This document shows positions 23,255 to 35,145 of a DNA stretch of 64,000 nucleotides, piece by piece. The stretch's first letter is position 1; the number at the start of each line of letters is the position of its first letter. This DNA is from Typhlomys cinereus (taxonomy: Eukaryota; Chordata; Mammalia; Rodentia; Platacanthomyidae), in the NCBI GenBank assembly GCA_023101885.1, contig JALPQD010000294.1, positions 1,477,501-1,541,500 of the forward strand, given 5' to 3'. A program made the position numbers and the translations under genes. The notes beneath the pieces are model-generated. The model saw nothing but the letters and a program-made list of their open reading frames with translations, was not told the origin of the DNA and searched no databases.

Positions 23255-23650
23255 TAGTATATCCATAGAATGGAAAAGTACTTACCACTTGTAACTGTTA
23301 CTCTTAACTATTGCTGTAAGAGAGCACTCAAAGTCAATCAACTTAAGGGAGAATGGGAGATTTATTCAGTTTATAGTTCCAGAGATGAGATACAGTCTTT
23401 CAAAGCAAAGGTGGCAGAGCTGGCTGGCCAAAGCTGGAGGAGACTAGGTCACTGCAGACATCTTGGAGGCTGAGAACTGCAAGACTGTTGTAAAGGCAGA
23501 CTTTTCTGGAAGGTAGGGTGGGACTAATCCACCTCAAGGCCCACCCCTTGTGACTGCCTTCCTCCAGCAAGGCTCCACCTCTCAAGGTGCCATGACCTTG
23601 CCAAACACATGAGACTGTGGGGGACACATTTCAAACCATTACACCACTCA
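23255..23650. repeat. Unclassified interspersed repeat
   Basis: 'actattgctgtaagagagca', 'tttattcagtttatagttcc', a purine-rich middle, then 'ccttcctccagcaaggctcc' and 'caccactcaacttagg'. The layout (ataccat-like start, 'gtttatagttcc', 'ctccacctctc') is that of common rodent DNA-transposon or MaLR-type repeats. A similar plan is seen at 28688-29040. I cannot name the family. Confidence 0.4.
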
Positions 23651-23929
23651 ACTTAGGAGCCCTCTTCTACAACAGAAAAGCACAACCCACCAAAATGTAG
23701 AAAATAAGCGACTGGGCTGCTTGTCCCTAAACAAAACTTGTATTTCTCATCTACTCTTAACACTAAAGGTCAGAGAGTATCACAGAAGGGGGATGATAGT
23801 AAGATTTTAAAAGCCTAAAATGGGACATCAGTGGGCCAGACATTATCTGGACACACCAGAGTTGTGACATACAAGATTTTATGACAGATACATGTACTTA
23901 CACAAGATTTGCATAGGAACTGTCTTATC

Positions 23930-24430
23930 GACACTTCACCACGAAAGCAGAAAGATCTCAAGAAGTTCCACATCTCTCTGAGGGACTAATAAGGACTAAT
24001 GTTGATGAAGAAAAAAGAGGGGGGGGAGGTGCTTTCCTCAGTGGCATACCTACTGATCTATTGCTGGAGCATAAATTATGTCAGGCATATGTCATCAAAC
24101 TAATAGGCCACACAAATGAAAAGATTGAAAATAGGAGGGAGTCTAATAGGGGAGATGAAGTGTTACAAGGGGAAAAAGAAGGAGGATGGGTTTTGGGATC
24201 AAGGGGAGAATATATTATAAATTTACTATATCCATATATACAAATATATCCATATATACAACATTAAGAAAAATATCCATATATACAACTATATCCATAT
24301 ATACAACTATCCATATATACAACTATCCATATATATCCATATATACAACTATCCATATATATCCATATATACAACTATCCATATATACAACTATATCCAT
24401 ATATACAACATTAAGAAAAATAAAAGAGAA
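23930..24430 (+). mobile_element. L1 3' UTR with an expanded 3' tail
   Basis: Purine-rich 'gaagaaaaaagaggggggg', later 'gggagatgaagtgttacaag', 'ggggaaaaagaaggaggatg', 'gggagaatatattataaatt' and 'tactatatccatatat'. The last blocks match the L1 3' end at 47085-47280 (gggggaatgggatt..., aattcattatattcagg). The normal short end 'tatgaaactc...aataaaa' is here expanded into a minisatellite. Confidence 0.65.
24217..24423 (+). repeat. Minisatellite, unit about 16-18 bp (ccatatatacaactat)
   Basis: About ten units of 'atccatatatacaacta' type with 12-18 bp spacing. A second-order duplication is visible: 'acattaagaaaaat' occurs at 24261 and again at 24408, 147 bp apart. The array translates as a tyrosine/isoleucine repeat that has no coding meaning. 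Confidence 0.85.
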
Positions 24431-24576
24431 TGAAAAAAATCTCCCTTCATTGCTCTTCACTGCTTGACTGTTGTTTCTCTGATAGAAATATTACTTAGGA
24501 AATTGCTCCCTATTTCTTTTATCACACTATTGTCTAGAAGCAAGTGACTATGGTTCATCTACATTCACAGGGAAAA

Positions 24577-25000
24577 TGACTGTTTTAGTTTTATCACACA
24601 TTACTGCAACACAAATACCTGACCCAAGCCACAACAAAATATTTTTCCCAAGAAAGAAAAGGGTTTAATTTGCTCACAATCCCAGGTTTACAGTCTATCA
24701 TGAAAAGGAAATTGCAGTGGCAGGACCTTGAATATTGCATCTGCAGCAAAAGCAAAGAGCAACTGATGAATCGGGGCATACGTGTTTGCTTGCTCACTCT
24801 CTCCATTTTTATATGTCCAGGACCACCTGCCTATGGAATGATTCTGCCTATAATCAGCTGGGTCTTTCTGAATCAATTAATGCAACCAAGAAAATCCCTC
24901 ATCGGGCATGCCCAGACAGCCTCTATCTGAAAATCCCTCTCAGGTGGATATAAAACCTGCTTTCTTGTGTCAAATTGACATAAATGCTTACTCTGACAGA
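24577..25000 (-). mobile_element. URR1-like DNA transposon
   Basis: Plus strand: 'cctgacccaagccacaaca' and 'aagaaaagggtttaatttgc' at the left, 'accacctgcctatggaatga', 'ttgtgtcaaattgacataa' at the right. The right side is the reverse of the 'gtcaacttgaca' element start. The reverse-strand middle ('tatatgtccaggaccacc') matches the class rather than the tight 14-kb subfamily. Divergence is higher. Confidence 0.55.
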
Positions 25001-25120
25001 GGTGACTGCACCAGACTGTACTATTAGGACAGCAACTTAAGGAAACAATTCAAAGGTCTTGTTTTACAGGCTCATGAACAGCAGCACAACACCTTTTTCA
25101 AGGACAACCTTTCAGGCTCT

Positions 25121-25179
25121 AAGTCATTGCTGTATCACGGTGACCCTCTTAAGTCATTGCTGATCACAGTGACCCTCGA
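25121..25179 (+). repeat. 30-bp tandem duplication
   Basis: Two head-to-tail copies of 'aagtcattgctg(t)atcac' + 'ggtgaccctctt'. One single-base gap and three substitutions separate them. It is a simple local duplication in unique DNA. Confidence 0.85.
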
Positions 25180-26045
25180 TACCCAGTCCCAGTTCAGTGG
25201 GTGCCTAGCTATTGATTTTACTTGTGACCCACAAGATTGCACAGATCTAAGACTCTGCAACCATGTGGCTTCCACCATAAAGTCAAAATTGGTCCTGGAT
25301 TCCTACCGCATCATCTCCTCTGGGCTCCTGGCTCCTCGTTCCTGGGAGTAAAGTCAAGAAAGAATTCATAGCACCTTAAATAATAAATAAATAAAGTTAA
25401 CATCGCACCTTCAAAGTCACATTAAAGTTCATAAATGTAGAGTACTATTGATACACAATCATTCCAGTCTTCCAGAGTCATAAGAAAACTTTCTCCCCAG
25501 ACAGAAAAGCAAGATTATGGTAGATGTCTCTCTTACTACCTGATGACTTTATTATCCCAAATTTACATTGTTGGAGATCAGAAAATAATACCCCAGAGTA
25601 TGACACTTTAGCATTTCATTGGATGGAAAGAAAATGGAAGGCCTCAGAAGTCTTGTCTAGTTCTCTCCTGCTGCATGTCTCCAGCTTTGCTCTCTTTCAG
25701 AGCTAACACAGACCATAATACACCTTTTCCCAATACAGGTTTGAGAAGCCTTAAATCCAGCCACAAAATCTAGAAATATTATACTAACCTTCTTGAGTCT
25801 TTCTGTTTAGAAGCTAGCAACAGATTCTCTCACCTGACTTGCCTAATGGTAGCTTTCATGAGACCCACATTCTATAAGGGTCCTGATCCACAGACCCAGA
25901 AGAAAAAAAATGTTTCATAGAGAGGTCAAAAAGAATATGGGCAAGTCTTGTTAAGTTCTGTCCTCAGCTTACTACCTTTACAATAAACCCTTTGATTCAA
26001 TCACATTTCTCCATGGCAACCTATTGATCATTAAACTTAGAAGTG
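25180..26045. other. Unique sequence, no gene seen
   Basis: No repeat recognised apart from a short AAATA run at 25379-25395. Confidence 0.4.
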
Positions 26046-26051
26046 GACAGC

Positions 26052-26275
26052 CTTGGACTGGGGAGATGGTTAGTGGTTAAAGTGCTTTCTATGTACAATA
26101 AAGCACTAGAGTTAGGATCTTCAGACTCCACATAAAAATTGCTCATGGGCATGATGATCTCTGTCTGTCATTCCAGGCCTGGAAGGTAGAGCTGGGAATC
26201 TTCAGGACAAGCTGGCTAGCCAGACTATCTCTAATGGTGTGTTCTGGGTTTAATGAGAAACCCAGGTTCACAGCT
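26052..26275 (+). mobile_element. Composite tRNA-headed SINE (RSINE/B4-like)
   Basis: Head 'gactggggagatggttagtg', then 'gttaggatcttcagactcca', and a B1-like body 'ttccaggcctggaaggtag' followed by 'acaagctggctagccagac'. No clear A-tail or target duplication. Confidence 0.5.
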
Positions 26276-28072
26276 GTAAAGTGGAAGAATGATTGAGAAT
26301 TATTCCTATTAACATCCTTGGGACTCCACACAAAGCCTCCTTAACATGTAAAACTTTAAGTAAACATATTTCAATTCTTCATTATCAACCTCTCAGAAAA
26401 ATGCTGATTGTGTACTTTATGGTGGGCGAGGAAAGATCATCTTCCCCTTACAGAGCTTACAGGATGAACCACACGGAGTCAAAACATCTCAGACAAATCC
26501 TTACATGAATCTTTATTATCCAAGAACCTGGAATGACCCCTGGTTTCCACAATATGTAAGCAATCCCCTCTAACGAAGTGGAGCATTTCCCTTGCAGGCC
26601 TGCTAACTCCTGGAAAATAACTTTGAAAGAGCTTTTAAGATGTTTCCTAGTCGGGAGTGAGCACAATGGCCCCTTTGTTTACCTGAATGTAATAGGATCA
26701 TTATCTAGGTGTCCCATTTGGAAGAAACCCTGAAAACATATTAACCCATCGACTTGGTTAATAGTAATTTAAGAAAATTTCATAGGCTCCAAATCCATTT
26801 TTAAAGAAGGTAGAATTAGTCTTTACTTATTTTCTATGTTGATTTTCATTGAAGATTTGTGTAAGCATGGCCTAACAGTGACTCGATTGCCTCTCTGTGC
26901 CAGCCAATTATAGATATTGGGGTTTGTTGGTAGAGAATGTTGTTGGGGTTTTATTTTTGTTTTGCTTTTGATCTTCAGGGTCTTTAAAGGGTAGAATCTT
27001 TAGACTTCAGCTCACCTTGACCTGAAAGGTAGGACTTAACTTACTATCTTACAGAAACGCTAGTACAAAATCTGCTTTGGCCATCAGTAGCTTCCCTGTC
27101 ACTGTGACAGTCTCACTCCCCAAAGCCTTGCCGACTGCAGAAAGAGGCTCTGTGCTTCTCTTCTGGGTGACTCCCGGCACCTGCCTGTGTGTATGTAGGG
27201 AGAGTCTCCAGGCTGTGACCCACCCACTGCTTCCCTGGTTTCTCTCAACTTACCCACCCTCTGCCTTCGGAGGCATGATGGATTGGCTTGAAACGAAACC
27301 ATCCCATGCCCAAACTGAAAGGTTCCTTTTAACGTTTGGGAACAACTTGAAACCACTGGAGAAAATCACGTGCCAATTATGTATAAACTTCTTTACCACA
27401 AGGTATAAAGGAAGCTATAATTCGGGGGCTTATGTTTGATTGAATTCATCTGTTTCCATTTTGTAAATAGGGAGGAGGGAGAGTCCATGGTGGTGGACAG
27501 TTGATATAAGGCAGCTTCTACTCCTGGGCAGAAAGGGTGGCCCTGTTGCTTTACAACCTCAAAGCCAGGTTCACAAGGGATGCCTACACTGGAAGAGAGG
27601 TCAGCCTTGCACATGGTACCGTACTCTTCCAGAACCCTATACATAGAGGAGAATGGACCCTGTTTTGACAATTGACCGGCCAAGAACAACAGCTTTGCAC
27701 TGGGGGAATACTCCTTCCCCCATCCAGGATGGATTTACATTCATGGGTATGTGTTTGCCAGCAGCTGACAAGTTAGACTTTCTTTTAACATCCCTAAGTG
27801 TGTTGGTACTAATTAGTTGAAAAATGAGATGCATTGTTAGAGCTGGTTTTCCTTTCCTGCTTGGCAGCTTGACATCATGGGACACTGAAACCTCAAATTG
27901 CTCTGCAAAACCATGCCTGAGGGTAACAGCGTTATGGGGGAGGGGAACACTTAGTAAGGGAAAGGAGAAGGTCCCTCCCCTGTCATTCCTGTCTGCCAGG
28001 AATGAAAGACTGACTTGTTAGTGTGCACAGTGTATTAACCCGTGTCCCTTTCCAAGAGCACATCTCCGGTGA
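26276..28072. other. Unique sequence, no gene seen
   Basis: A 120-codon plus-strand ORF (27077-27439) and several 70-98 codon ORFs lack domains. No RNA genes recognised. Confidence 0.4.
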
Positions 28073-28077
28073 CCACT

Positions 28078-28255
28078 GGAGCTTGGAAGTCAGAAAATTT
28101 TGGTTGAAGACCAACTTTATCACTCAGTTGCTAGTAGGACGCTTATCACTTTGGCCCCTCAATCCCTCAACTGTACAGTGGGGACACCTACTTCATTGGA
28201 TTGTTACAAAATGAAAATTGTTTGGAAGTTATCTAGCATACTGATATAGCAAAAG
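28078..28255 (+). repeat. MIR SINE remnant
   Basis: 'ggaagtcagaaaattttggt', 'caactttatcactcagttgc', 'ctcaactgtacagtggggac' and 'ttggattgttacaaaatga' follow the MIR order (gctctgccacttac, ctcatctgtaaaatgggg, gggttgttgtgagg). Confidence 0.65.
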
Positions 28256-28687
28256 TGAGTCTCTGGCACTTTCCTTTCTATTCTGGACCTCTCTTCTCCT
28301 GAGAAAGTCTCCATAGCTACAGAATCCTAACTTTTAAGTTCTGTATGATGGGCCAAGTGGATTCTTCTTCACATAGCAGGGAATTGCCACGGTCTGAAGC
28401 TGCAAAGGATCTAGATCTTCCCTATTGCTCCCCTGACTACTTTGGTTTATTTGCCTCCATTTTGGCAAGTGTGGTAATTGTCCCTTTGGGTCACTTTGTA
28501 TTCAATCTTAAAACATTTTCTCTTGTTAACTATTAAAATCCCCCCAAAAAATTCATTAATGAAAATGGATGACTATGGGATCATTACTGATTTTTAAAAT
28601 TAGTTAACAGTTGATTCTCTAAGAATTAGATTAATACTTTATTATTTAAGAATTAGGTACTCGGAGCTTATGTTTCATGCATCATGC

Positions 28688-29040
28688 AGCTCGGTTTGGG
28701 TTAGTTTATAAGGAGAAAAGGTTTATTTGGGCTCCTGGTATCTCAGTCTCTCATCAGGTGGACTGATTGCCCTCAGCTTTTCTTTGGTAACAGTCTATCA
28801 TGGGGAAGCACGTGGGAGAGAAAATCATTTATATCATGACCAGGTTGAAAAAAGAGAGAAAGATTAGGAAAGGCTGGGATCCCATTGCTGCACTTCACAC
28901 ACATGCGCTCAAGGTTCTGAGGACCACTTGCTAGGCTCCACCTCTCAATATTACCAACCAGTTTTTAGTAACACCATCCTGTGGACCAGGCCATTGACAC
29001 CTGGGCTTTGGGGATGTTCTTGCTCTAAACTATGACAAGA
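28688..29040. repeat. Unclassified interspersed repeat
   Basis: 'ggagaaaaggtttatttggg' at the left, then 'cagtctatcatggggaagca', 'ccacctctcaatattaccaa' and 'tgacacctgggctttgggg'. The plan resembles 23255-23650 and common rodent DNA-transposon-like repeats ('gtttattt', 'ccacctctcaa', 'gacacctgggc'). Confidence 0.45.
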
Positions 29041-29094
29041 CACTCTTCCACTCCTTGATAGCTCAGTCGGGTCTTAATTTGATTTTGCAAATAC

Positions 29095-29285
29095 TGACAG
29101 CCAAGTGGTTTACAGTAGATTATCCAATTTAATTTTCCCTAGCACTTCATCATTATTCCTGGTTTACTCAAAGATGGAAGTGAGCCAGGACCTACCAGAC
29201 AACTTTTCTGAGGTTATCCAGTTTAGAAATAATGGTGGTTGAACCCAAACTTTAAGAACTGTGACTTTACCTCCCAAGTTGTTCT
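29095..29285 (-). repeat. MIR SINE remnant
   Basis: 'ttatccaatttaattttccc', 'ttattcctggtttactcaaa', 'tgaggttatccagtttag' and 'ggttgaacccaaac' follow reverse MIR ('cattttacagatgaggaa', 'aaggtcacacagct', 'attcgaaccca'). Confidence 0.55.
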
Positions 29286-30875
29286 TCTCTCCCCAAGTGA
29301 GAAATGGTACAACTGAGGGTGCAAATGGCAAAGCTCAAATCAGACAAATGAAACGACTTTGTCAGGAGTGGTAGGGTACATGTGGCTCAGACACGAGTGG
29401 GGAGCCCACAGAGTCCAGGATGACTCCCCCCATGCTTACTGAGACTGGATTACATTTTAGCTAATCTCAGTGGGAGTCACCTCTCAATTATTCAAATGTA
29501 ATTTTACTTTAAGTGAAAAAGCAAAAGAATGGAACCTACCGGGGCTCTTCAGGCCAGTTCTGACATCCTGAAATACAGTTAGCTACAAACTACCTTCCCA
29601 TCCACAGCAAAAAGGTGTTCAAGATGCTTCCCAAATGATCGCTCCTCCCTCTTCTCTGATGTCTCTGTTTTTCTTCATGTTCTATGCTGCAGACACTCAC
29701 ATGAAGTCCTTTTCCTGTTACTTCTGCCAGCCATGAGCATCTTCCAGCCTTCCCTGATATGTGGGGCACAAAGGCTCTTTTGCTTCTCGTGGCCTTTATG
29801 CTTTCCTGGGTCTGCTTGGTGATCCAAATGTAATTTTCTCATTTGATGACTTTGTTTTGGACTTTCTATCTATGAGCAGCCTCACTGGGTGTCCTGACTC
29901 GATGGGGCAGACCTCATCTTCTGGAGGTTCAACCCTCCCAGTGATTTCAGGGTAATTTGTCTCTGTGGGATAGGTAATGAAGGAGACCAAACAGCAGAGT
30001 AATTTGGTCCTTCCAGACAAGGACGATCTTATCAGGACTTGACTATCTTGTGCTGCTGAGCTTGAGACAGTGGGGCTCTGACAATATTTGCTTTCCATAG
30101 GCTTGAAGTCTGCGCCCCCAAGCACTCTGGCTCCCTGAGGCAACTGACCTAATCTTACCCTGATGTAAGCAATTTTAATTCATCGAGATTCTGCCTAATG
30201 ATGCCAGTGATTTACATTGCTGTCATTCTTGAGCGCTATTATGCTTTCAAAGAAAGAGATGGGGCCTGTGGAGACATTTTCCTTTAAACGCTTCCTTTGA
30301 AGGGCACTGCTCAATATGGAAGGGAGAGGAGCAAGACAAAAGAAGATCTCCTGTAAGGCAGTCAGGGTCTTGGTGGAGAAATTGACAAAGAATGGCATCT
30401 ATTGTGCCTGCCTGGTCTTTTCCTATCTCCCGTGCTCAGTGCTCAGAGCCTTCAGAGGATGCCTTGGGGCTGTAAGAATTTTGAGTGTACCTGTAGTTTA
30501 GTGTGACTTTATCTAGTTTTACTCCCCCAGCAAGGTCCCTTGGATCCTGCAGAAGGTGGGCTCCTGCCAGACCATAGACACAGTAAATGTTCTGCCACAT
30601 ACTTAGATCCAGAAAGAGTATGTGAAAAGGAAAATGGAAGAGGTTCACGGCTGGCTGAAGACTAAGGAGAAGTGAGGGTGGCAATGAGAAGACATGGATT
30701 CGAAGTATTACCTCAGTGTAGTTCTGAAAACACAGACAACTACTGAAGGTGCTTCATAAAATCCAGATATTCAGGAAGTTTAAACATATGAGTAGGTGGA
30801 CTAATGGTTGATTCCTTCAACCCTAATTGCAGGCTACAGTGCGGTAAGTATTGCTTAAGGCTTGAGTCGACAAGT
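29286..30875. other. Unique sequence, no gene seen
   Basis: A 115-codon minus-strand ORF (29796-30143) has no recognised domain. No repeat is recognised. Part of 29600-29760 could be eroded L2. Confidence 0.4.
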
Positions 30876-30879
30876 CCTG

Positions 30880-31175
30880 TCATCTCTCCTTTGAATTTTG
30901 CAGTTGTCTTCTAACTGGCTGTCTTGCTTCTATCCTTCCTCCCCAACTCCAAACAAAGTGCTATCTACACAGCAACCAGTAAGGCCCATTAAAATGTACA
31001 TCCTGGCCCTACCATACCAAACTGTCAATCGCCATGCCTCTTGGAGCCCAAGTCTTCCAGTAGTCTAGATGATGCTAAAGATTTTCCTCTGACATTCCAT
31101 CCCAGCACCTCTAAACTCTTAGTCCTGAACCTTTGGCACCAGCTTTAGCACTTACTGTACTGTTAAGTAATTTGT
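30880..31175 (-). repeat. L2 LINE fragment
   Basis: 'ttgtcttctaactggctgtc', 'ttgcttctatccttcctccc', 'acacagcaaccagtaaggcc', 'cattaaaatgtacatcctgg' and 'gtcttccagtagtctaga' are the ordered reverse-strand blocks of the L2 3' region. Confidence 0.65.
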
Positions 31176-31267
31176 CTTTCATCCTTTTGGGTTTTATGGT
31201 TATAAAAAGACCGTAGGTTAACTTACCTTGAAATTATCCCCCAAACCAAATGTTTCTTAAGTTACTG

Positions 31268-31306
31268 TTGATGGATGGATGGATGGATGGACAGATGAAT
31301 GGACAC
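31268..31306. repeat. (GATG)n microsatellite
   Basis: About nine GATG units with two interruptions (gatggatggatggatggatg, then gacagatgaatgga). Confidence 0.85.
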
Positions 31307-32270
31307 GTGTATAAGTGACTGTGCACTTCTTCCCATGGGTGTGAAGTGGCCCTGGTTGTGCTCTATGGACCTCAACGGATAGAATCCACAGACTGGGCTT
31401 CTTAATGGCTCACTTAGAGCTTGGATGCTGTGAACACTCCATGGCTGTACCCAGGAACTGAATAAAGCACTTCATTCCTGCCCCATGAGGCTCTGATGGC
31501 ACGATTGCAGACCCATTACTGCCACTGGCTAAACAAGCAGGGTTGCAGAAAAGAGTTCCTGGACAACATGCTGAGCTGTGTAAATACCTCTGGTGTCAGT
31601 GTCTTGCCCTACCCTACCCTGCTGTGGCTCAGTGCTTCCCCTCACTCTCTTGAGAGCTTGACTTTAGCTTGGTATGGCTCCCGTGCTCTGTGTATCTATT
31701 AGCATAGATATGTTCTTGTAGACACAGCACTGTAGGGGGAAAGGGAAGGAGATGTCATTGCCTTGGCTACACGTGACCTCTCTGTCTTCTGCAGCAGTCC
31801 AAGGCAGCCTGGCAAGGTCAGTTTTGCAGTCAGATTGCCACATCCTGCTCTGGGACTCACCCCCACCCCCCCTGGCCTGCTCCTCTCCCCACATGCACTG
31901 ATGGTACCTGGGCCAGTTCCTCCTGGGGGTAGGCACAGTGGGTTCCCGGCACCAAAAGGGCATGGAAAAATTATAGGGAGGAAAAACCATTTGCTCATGG
32001 CACAGTGCCCAGGCAGTTAATACGGCCCTCAGAGGGCTTTTCCTGTACAACTCATAATTAATCCAGAGAGCTCATGGGCCCAGGAGATTATAAGGACAAA
32101 TGGCTCTGTGGGCTTCCAAAAGGGAGTTGCTATCTATGTGTGAGAATAGCATTGCACTTTAGACAAGTTGAGAGAAAGCTTGCCAAGCTGTCAGTGAGGC
32201 CACTTGGGAGGAGGAAAGGCACAGGCTTGAGTTAGAACAGAGACAGTAATAATGCTAATCACTGCAGTAG
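31307..32270. other. Unique sequence, no gene seen
   Basis: GC-richer than neighbours. Overlapping ORFs on both strands at 31660-32050 (up to 128 codons) have no domain. Opposite-strand ORFs over the same bases are expected by chance in GC-rich DNA. Confidence 0.4.
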
Positions 32271-32274
32271 TTAA

Positions 32275-32480
32275 CTTTCAGTGATCAACTGTTATGTGCC
32301 TGGCTTTCTCACAGTACTTTCTTGGCATCTGCTTGGTTAGTTCGCTTAAGTGGTGAAGGCTGTTGTCACCCCTGTTTAACACATGAAGGAAAAGGAGAAC
32401 AGAGACATTAAATGACTTGACGTGTGCAGAGCTCAAATCTGAATTGAAGCACGGAGTCTCTAGGTCATTCCTGAATTGAT
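32275..32480 (-). repeat. MIR SINE remnant
   Basis: 'caactgttatgtgcctggct', 'cacccctgtttaacacatga', 'acattaaatgacttgacgtg' and 'ctcaaatctgaattgaag' follow reverse MIR. Confidence 0.6.
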
Positions 32481-32819
32481 TAGTCTTAGTTGCAGTATCA
32501 CTCTGTAGATTGAATGGCCATGGGCAGTGTTAGGTGTTATGAGAGAGAGAGAGAGTCATGGAATTGAAAATTGCAATAGTCGTCAGCAACTTGACCCTAT
32601 GGTGAGTCATCTGTCCTTGAGTTGGTAGTGTTCTCTGATAAAGGAGATGTAACTGTACTTCTTTTATCTTTTTTGGGTGGTCAAAGGTGAGAATATTCTG
32701 TAGTACATTATGAAATGGAAGTGCTATTCACCTAGTAAGCTTGGCTGTGACACTCTCTATGCAGGTTCATAAGTGAATCAAAAGTCGGAGTGGTCTTCTG
32801 GACCAAAGGAGACGCTCTT

Positions 32820-32985
32820 TGTCAGTGTTACACACAGAGTGGCCACTGGCCACCTGTGGCTATTAAGACCCTGATACGTAATTTAAGAGGCTGACACATT
32901 ACATTTTAAATTTTGCTGTATTTATTTTAGTTTAAACTGACACATGGTGCTGGTTTGAACTCTGTTGGACAACACAGGAGATGAC
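32820..32985. repeat. hAT-like MITE fragment (palindromic type)
   Basis: 'gagtggccactggccacctg', 'tggctattaaga', an AT-rich middle ('cattttaaattttgctgta') and 'tctgttggacaacac'. It has the same plan as 37690-37885, that of a mammalian hAT MITE with 'ccacatgtggcta' arms. Eroded. Confidence 0.5.
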
Positions 32986-33625
32986 TTTGCTGGATGGCAC
33001 TTGGGTGGCCACTTAGTCCTTTGGTTGTACAGGTGAATGGACTGAGGTTTGTAGTGGACCAGAAATGTGCTAAAGGGCATAGGTTGAATTGACAGAGAAC
33101 AGGTCCAGAATACCCTGCTAATACCCTACTGCTTTTACCTGGAAAGTTCTGCACATTCGCAATTTTGACCAGGAGGTGAAGAAAAACGAATGGTCATTGT
33201 TAACTCGAAGGGCAGTAGCTGGTGAACTGCCAAGACAGCCCTGACCCTAAGGCTTCCAGAAGGTAAAACATGCTTAGGTGACTGGGTCACACCTGCTGGA
33301 ACCTCATGCACGTGTCTCTACTGTGAGCCTCGCTCAGGGCGTTCCTTATGCTGTTACAGTCTCCATCTTAAGGGACACACAAAGGAAGCTTCTTCCACTG
33401 TCTAGACTCGACATGGATGGCGATACCTGTGGAAAGATCCATATCCCCAAACAGCAGCGTTGTCAGTGGCGGTACATGTGTCTGTGCAGAGAAAATACGC
33501 GATGAGGTTACAAGTCACAGAGGAGAACTGGGCCTGACTTTCCCCGTATGCATCAACCCCACACCACAGCTACTTCTGTGGAAGCCTTCTAGCCATATTC
33601 ACATTTTAAACAAATCTGTTCACTT
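32986..33625. other. Unique sequence, no gene seen
   Basis: ORFs of 70-75 codons overlap in two frames at 33278-33629 with no recognised domain. Confidence 0.4.
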
Positions 33626-33627
33626 TT

Positions 33628-33812
33628 AAATATTTATTTATGCTTTTACATCTATTGTACTGGTGAGCTGTGTGCCATGTCACACATATGGAGATCAGAG
33701 TGCAGCCCATGGGAATCAGGTCTCTCCTACCCTCTGGGTTCTGGGAATTGAGTTCAGGCCAGCAGGCTTGGTGACAATCTCCTTTACTCACTGAGCCAGA
33801 TTAGCAGCCCTG
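33628..33812 (-). mobile_element. B2-superfamily SINE
   Basis: Left side 'tatttatttatgcttttac' is the reversed A-rich tail. Then 'ctaccctctgggttctggga', 'attgagttcaggccagcagg', and the head as 'tactcactgagccagattag'. It looks older than the DIP-like copies. Confidence 0.65.
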
Positions 33813-33838
33813 GTCATATTACTTTTTTGGTCTAAGTC

Positions 33839-33902
33839 CCTTCCCTCCTTCCCTCCCTCCCTCCTTCCTTCCTTCCTTCCTTTTTTCCTTCCTTCCTTCC
33901 TT
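33839..33902. repeat. (TTCC)n microsatellite
   Basis: Pyrimidine tract of CTTCC and CTCC units, with one TTTTTT interruption near 33881. Confidence 0.9.
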
Positions 33903-34064
33903 GGGAAGCCAATAGTACCTGCAATTTTAAAGATTACTAATCTCTCCCAGCAACAGTTACATCAATACAATAACTATCATTAGTATCTTAATATAAGTTA
34001 GCATATGGCACTTTTTCAAATTGTAAAGATACCTTAAAGCAGACCAGGGTGGGGGCATACATCT

Positions 34065-34210
34065 TGCATACTCTAGGATTATCCCCAACTTCCACCATCA
34101 AGACGCCAGTAGCATCCTCATCACCATGAAGTTGTGATAATCAAAACGTCTCTAAACACTGCTGAATGTCCCTGGGAGCAGATAGACCTCAGTTAAGACC
34201 CATTGGTTAA
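34065..34210 (-). repeat. MER5A hAT-Charlie MITE
   Basis: 'ctaggattatccccaactt', 'agacgccagtagcatcctca', 'tcaccatgaagttgtgataa', 'tcaaaacgtctctaaacact' and 'gctgaatgtccctggg' follow the MER5A order closely (tgccagtagcac, gttgtgacaaccaaa, tctccagacattgcc). A classic ancient mammalian MITE. Confidence 0.75.
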
Positions 34211-35140
34211 AACCCAGGACTTGACTCCAAACCTGAGAGGTTAAAATTTTCACTTCACTATCTCTAAGGCAGTATTATCTATAATTGAATGCTAAACTGA
34301 TGGCTTAGCAGAGATAACCCCAGAGAAAGAAATACACTCATCTGAGTCTGGGGCACATCTTGTGGATTTTGGGGAGATTGATCTGTTTCTGAGAGACCAA
34401 AGGCTCCAGACATGAACCTCTCTTCAGGTTTTCAGACTACACTGGGGCTTTTCCAAAGGTCATGAAGGACTTTGGTAAATATAGATCTTAACAAAGACAA
34501 TTCTTTTGGAAGACTTAGGACTTAAAGACTGAGTTAGAAGGAACATTTCATTCTTGTTCTGCAATTCCAGAAGCATCACTTTCCAGAACACAGCTGTGAT
34601 GTTTTCTCTGAAAAATACAAGCAATGACATCTTAGCAATCTGTAAACCATCAAGTGTGGGGAATGTCCTCATGTCAAAGTCTACTGACATTTGTTTAAAA
34701 TAATTTACTGAGTCTGCCTTCTCCTCAGGAAAGCCCCTTCGACTCTGCTCCTCTTCTAGCTGCATCTCATCTTTCAATAGTTAAACATCTCAAAGCATGA
34801 GTCTTCATTTGCTACCATACTTGTTGAGCTCATTCTTGGGAAACTGTCCCAAATAAGCAATGATGCTCTGACGTGCTGATTCAATTTGTCCATTTTCCTC
34901 ATTCTCTGGAGACTTAGGGCAGCCTTTGATTGTGCTGGACCGTCCTCTGTCCCTTCTGTATCTTGACACCTGTTTTTTTCTGTGGTTCTACAGGTGCTCA
35001 AGGAGTCTGTTGAATTCTTCGCTGGCTCCTTTTTGTCCATCTGCTGCTTACCTTGACATTTTCTCCATGGCTCCTGAGTATGACAGTCACCTGTCAGCCA
35101 TCACCTTGACACTTCAGAACTGAGCTTTTAGGCACATTTA
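34211..35140. other. Unique sequence, no gene seen
   Basis: Minus-strand ORFs of 105 (34460-34777) and 88 codons (34774-35040) overlap end to start but show no recognised domain. Confidence 0.4.
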
Positions 35141-35145
35141 TGAGA

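Noticed and set aside
24217..24423. Regularly spaced repeats resembling a CRISPR array
   Set aside because: Units run together without unique spacers, they are AT-rich simple sequence at an L1 tail, and the host is a mammal.
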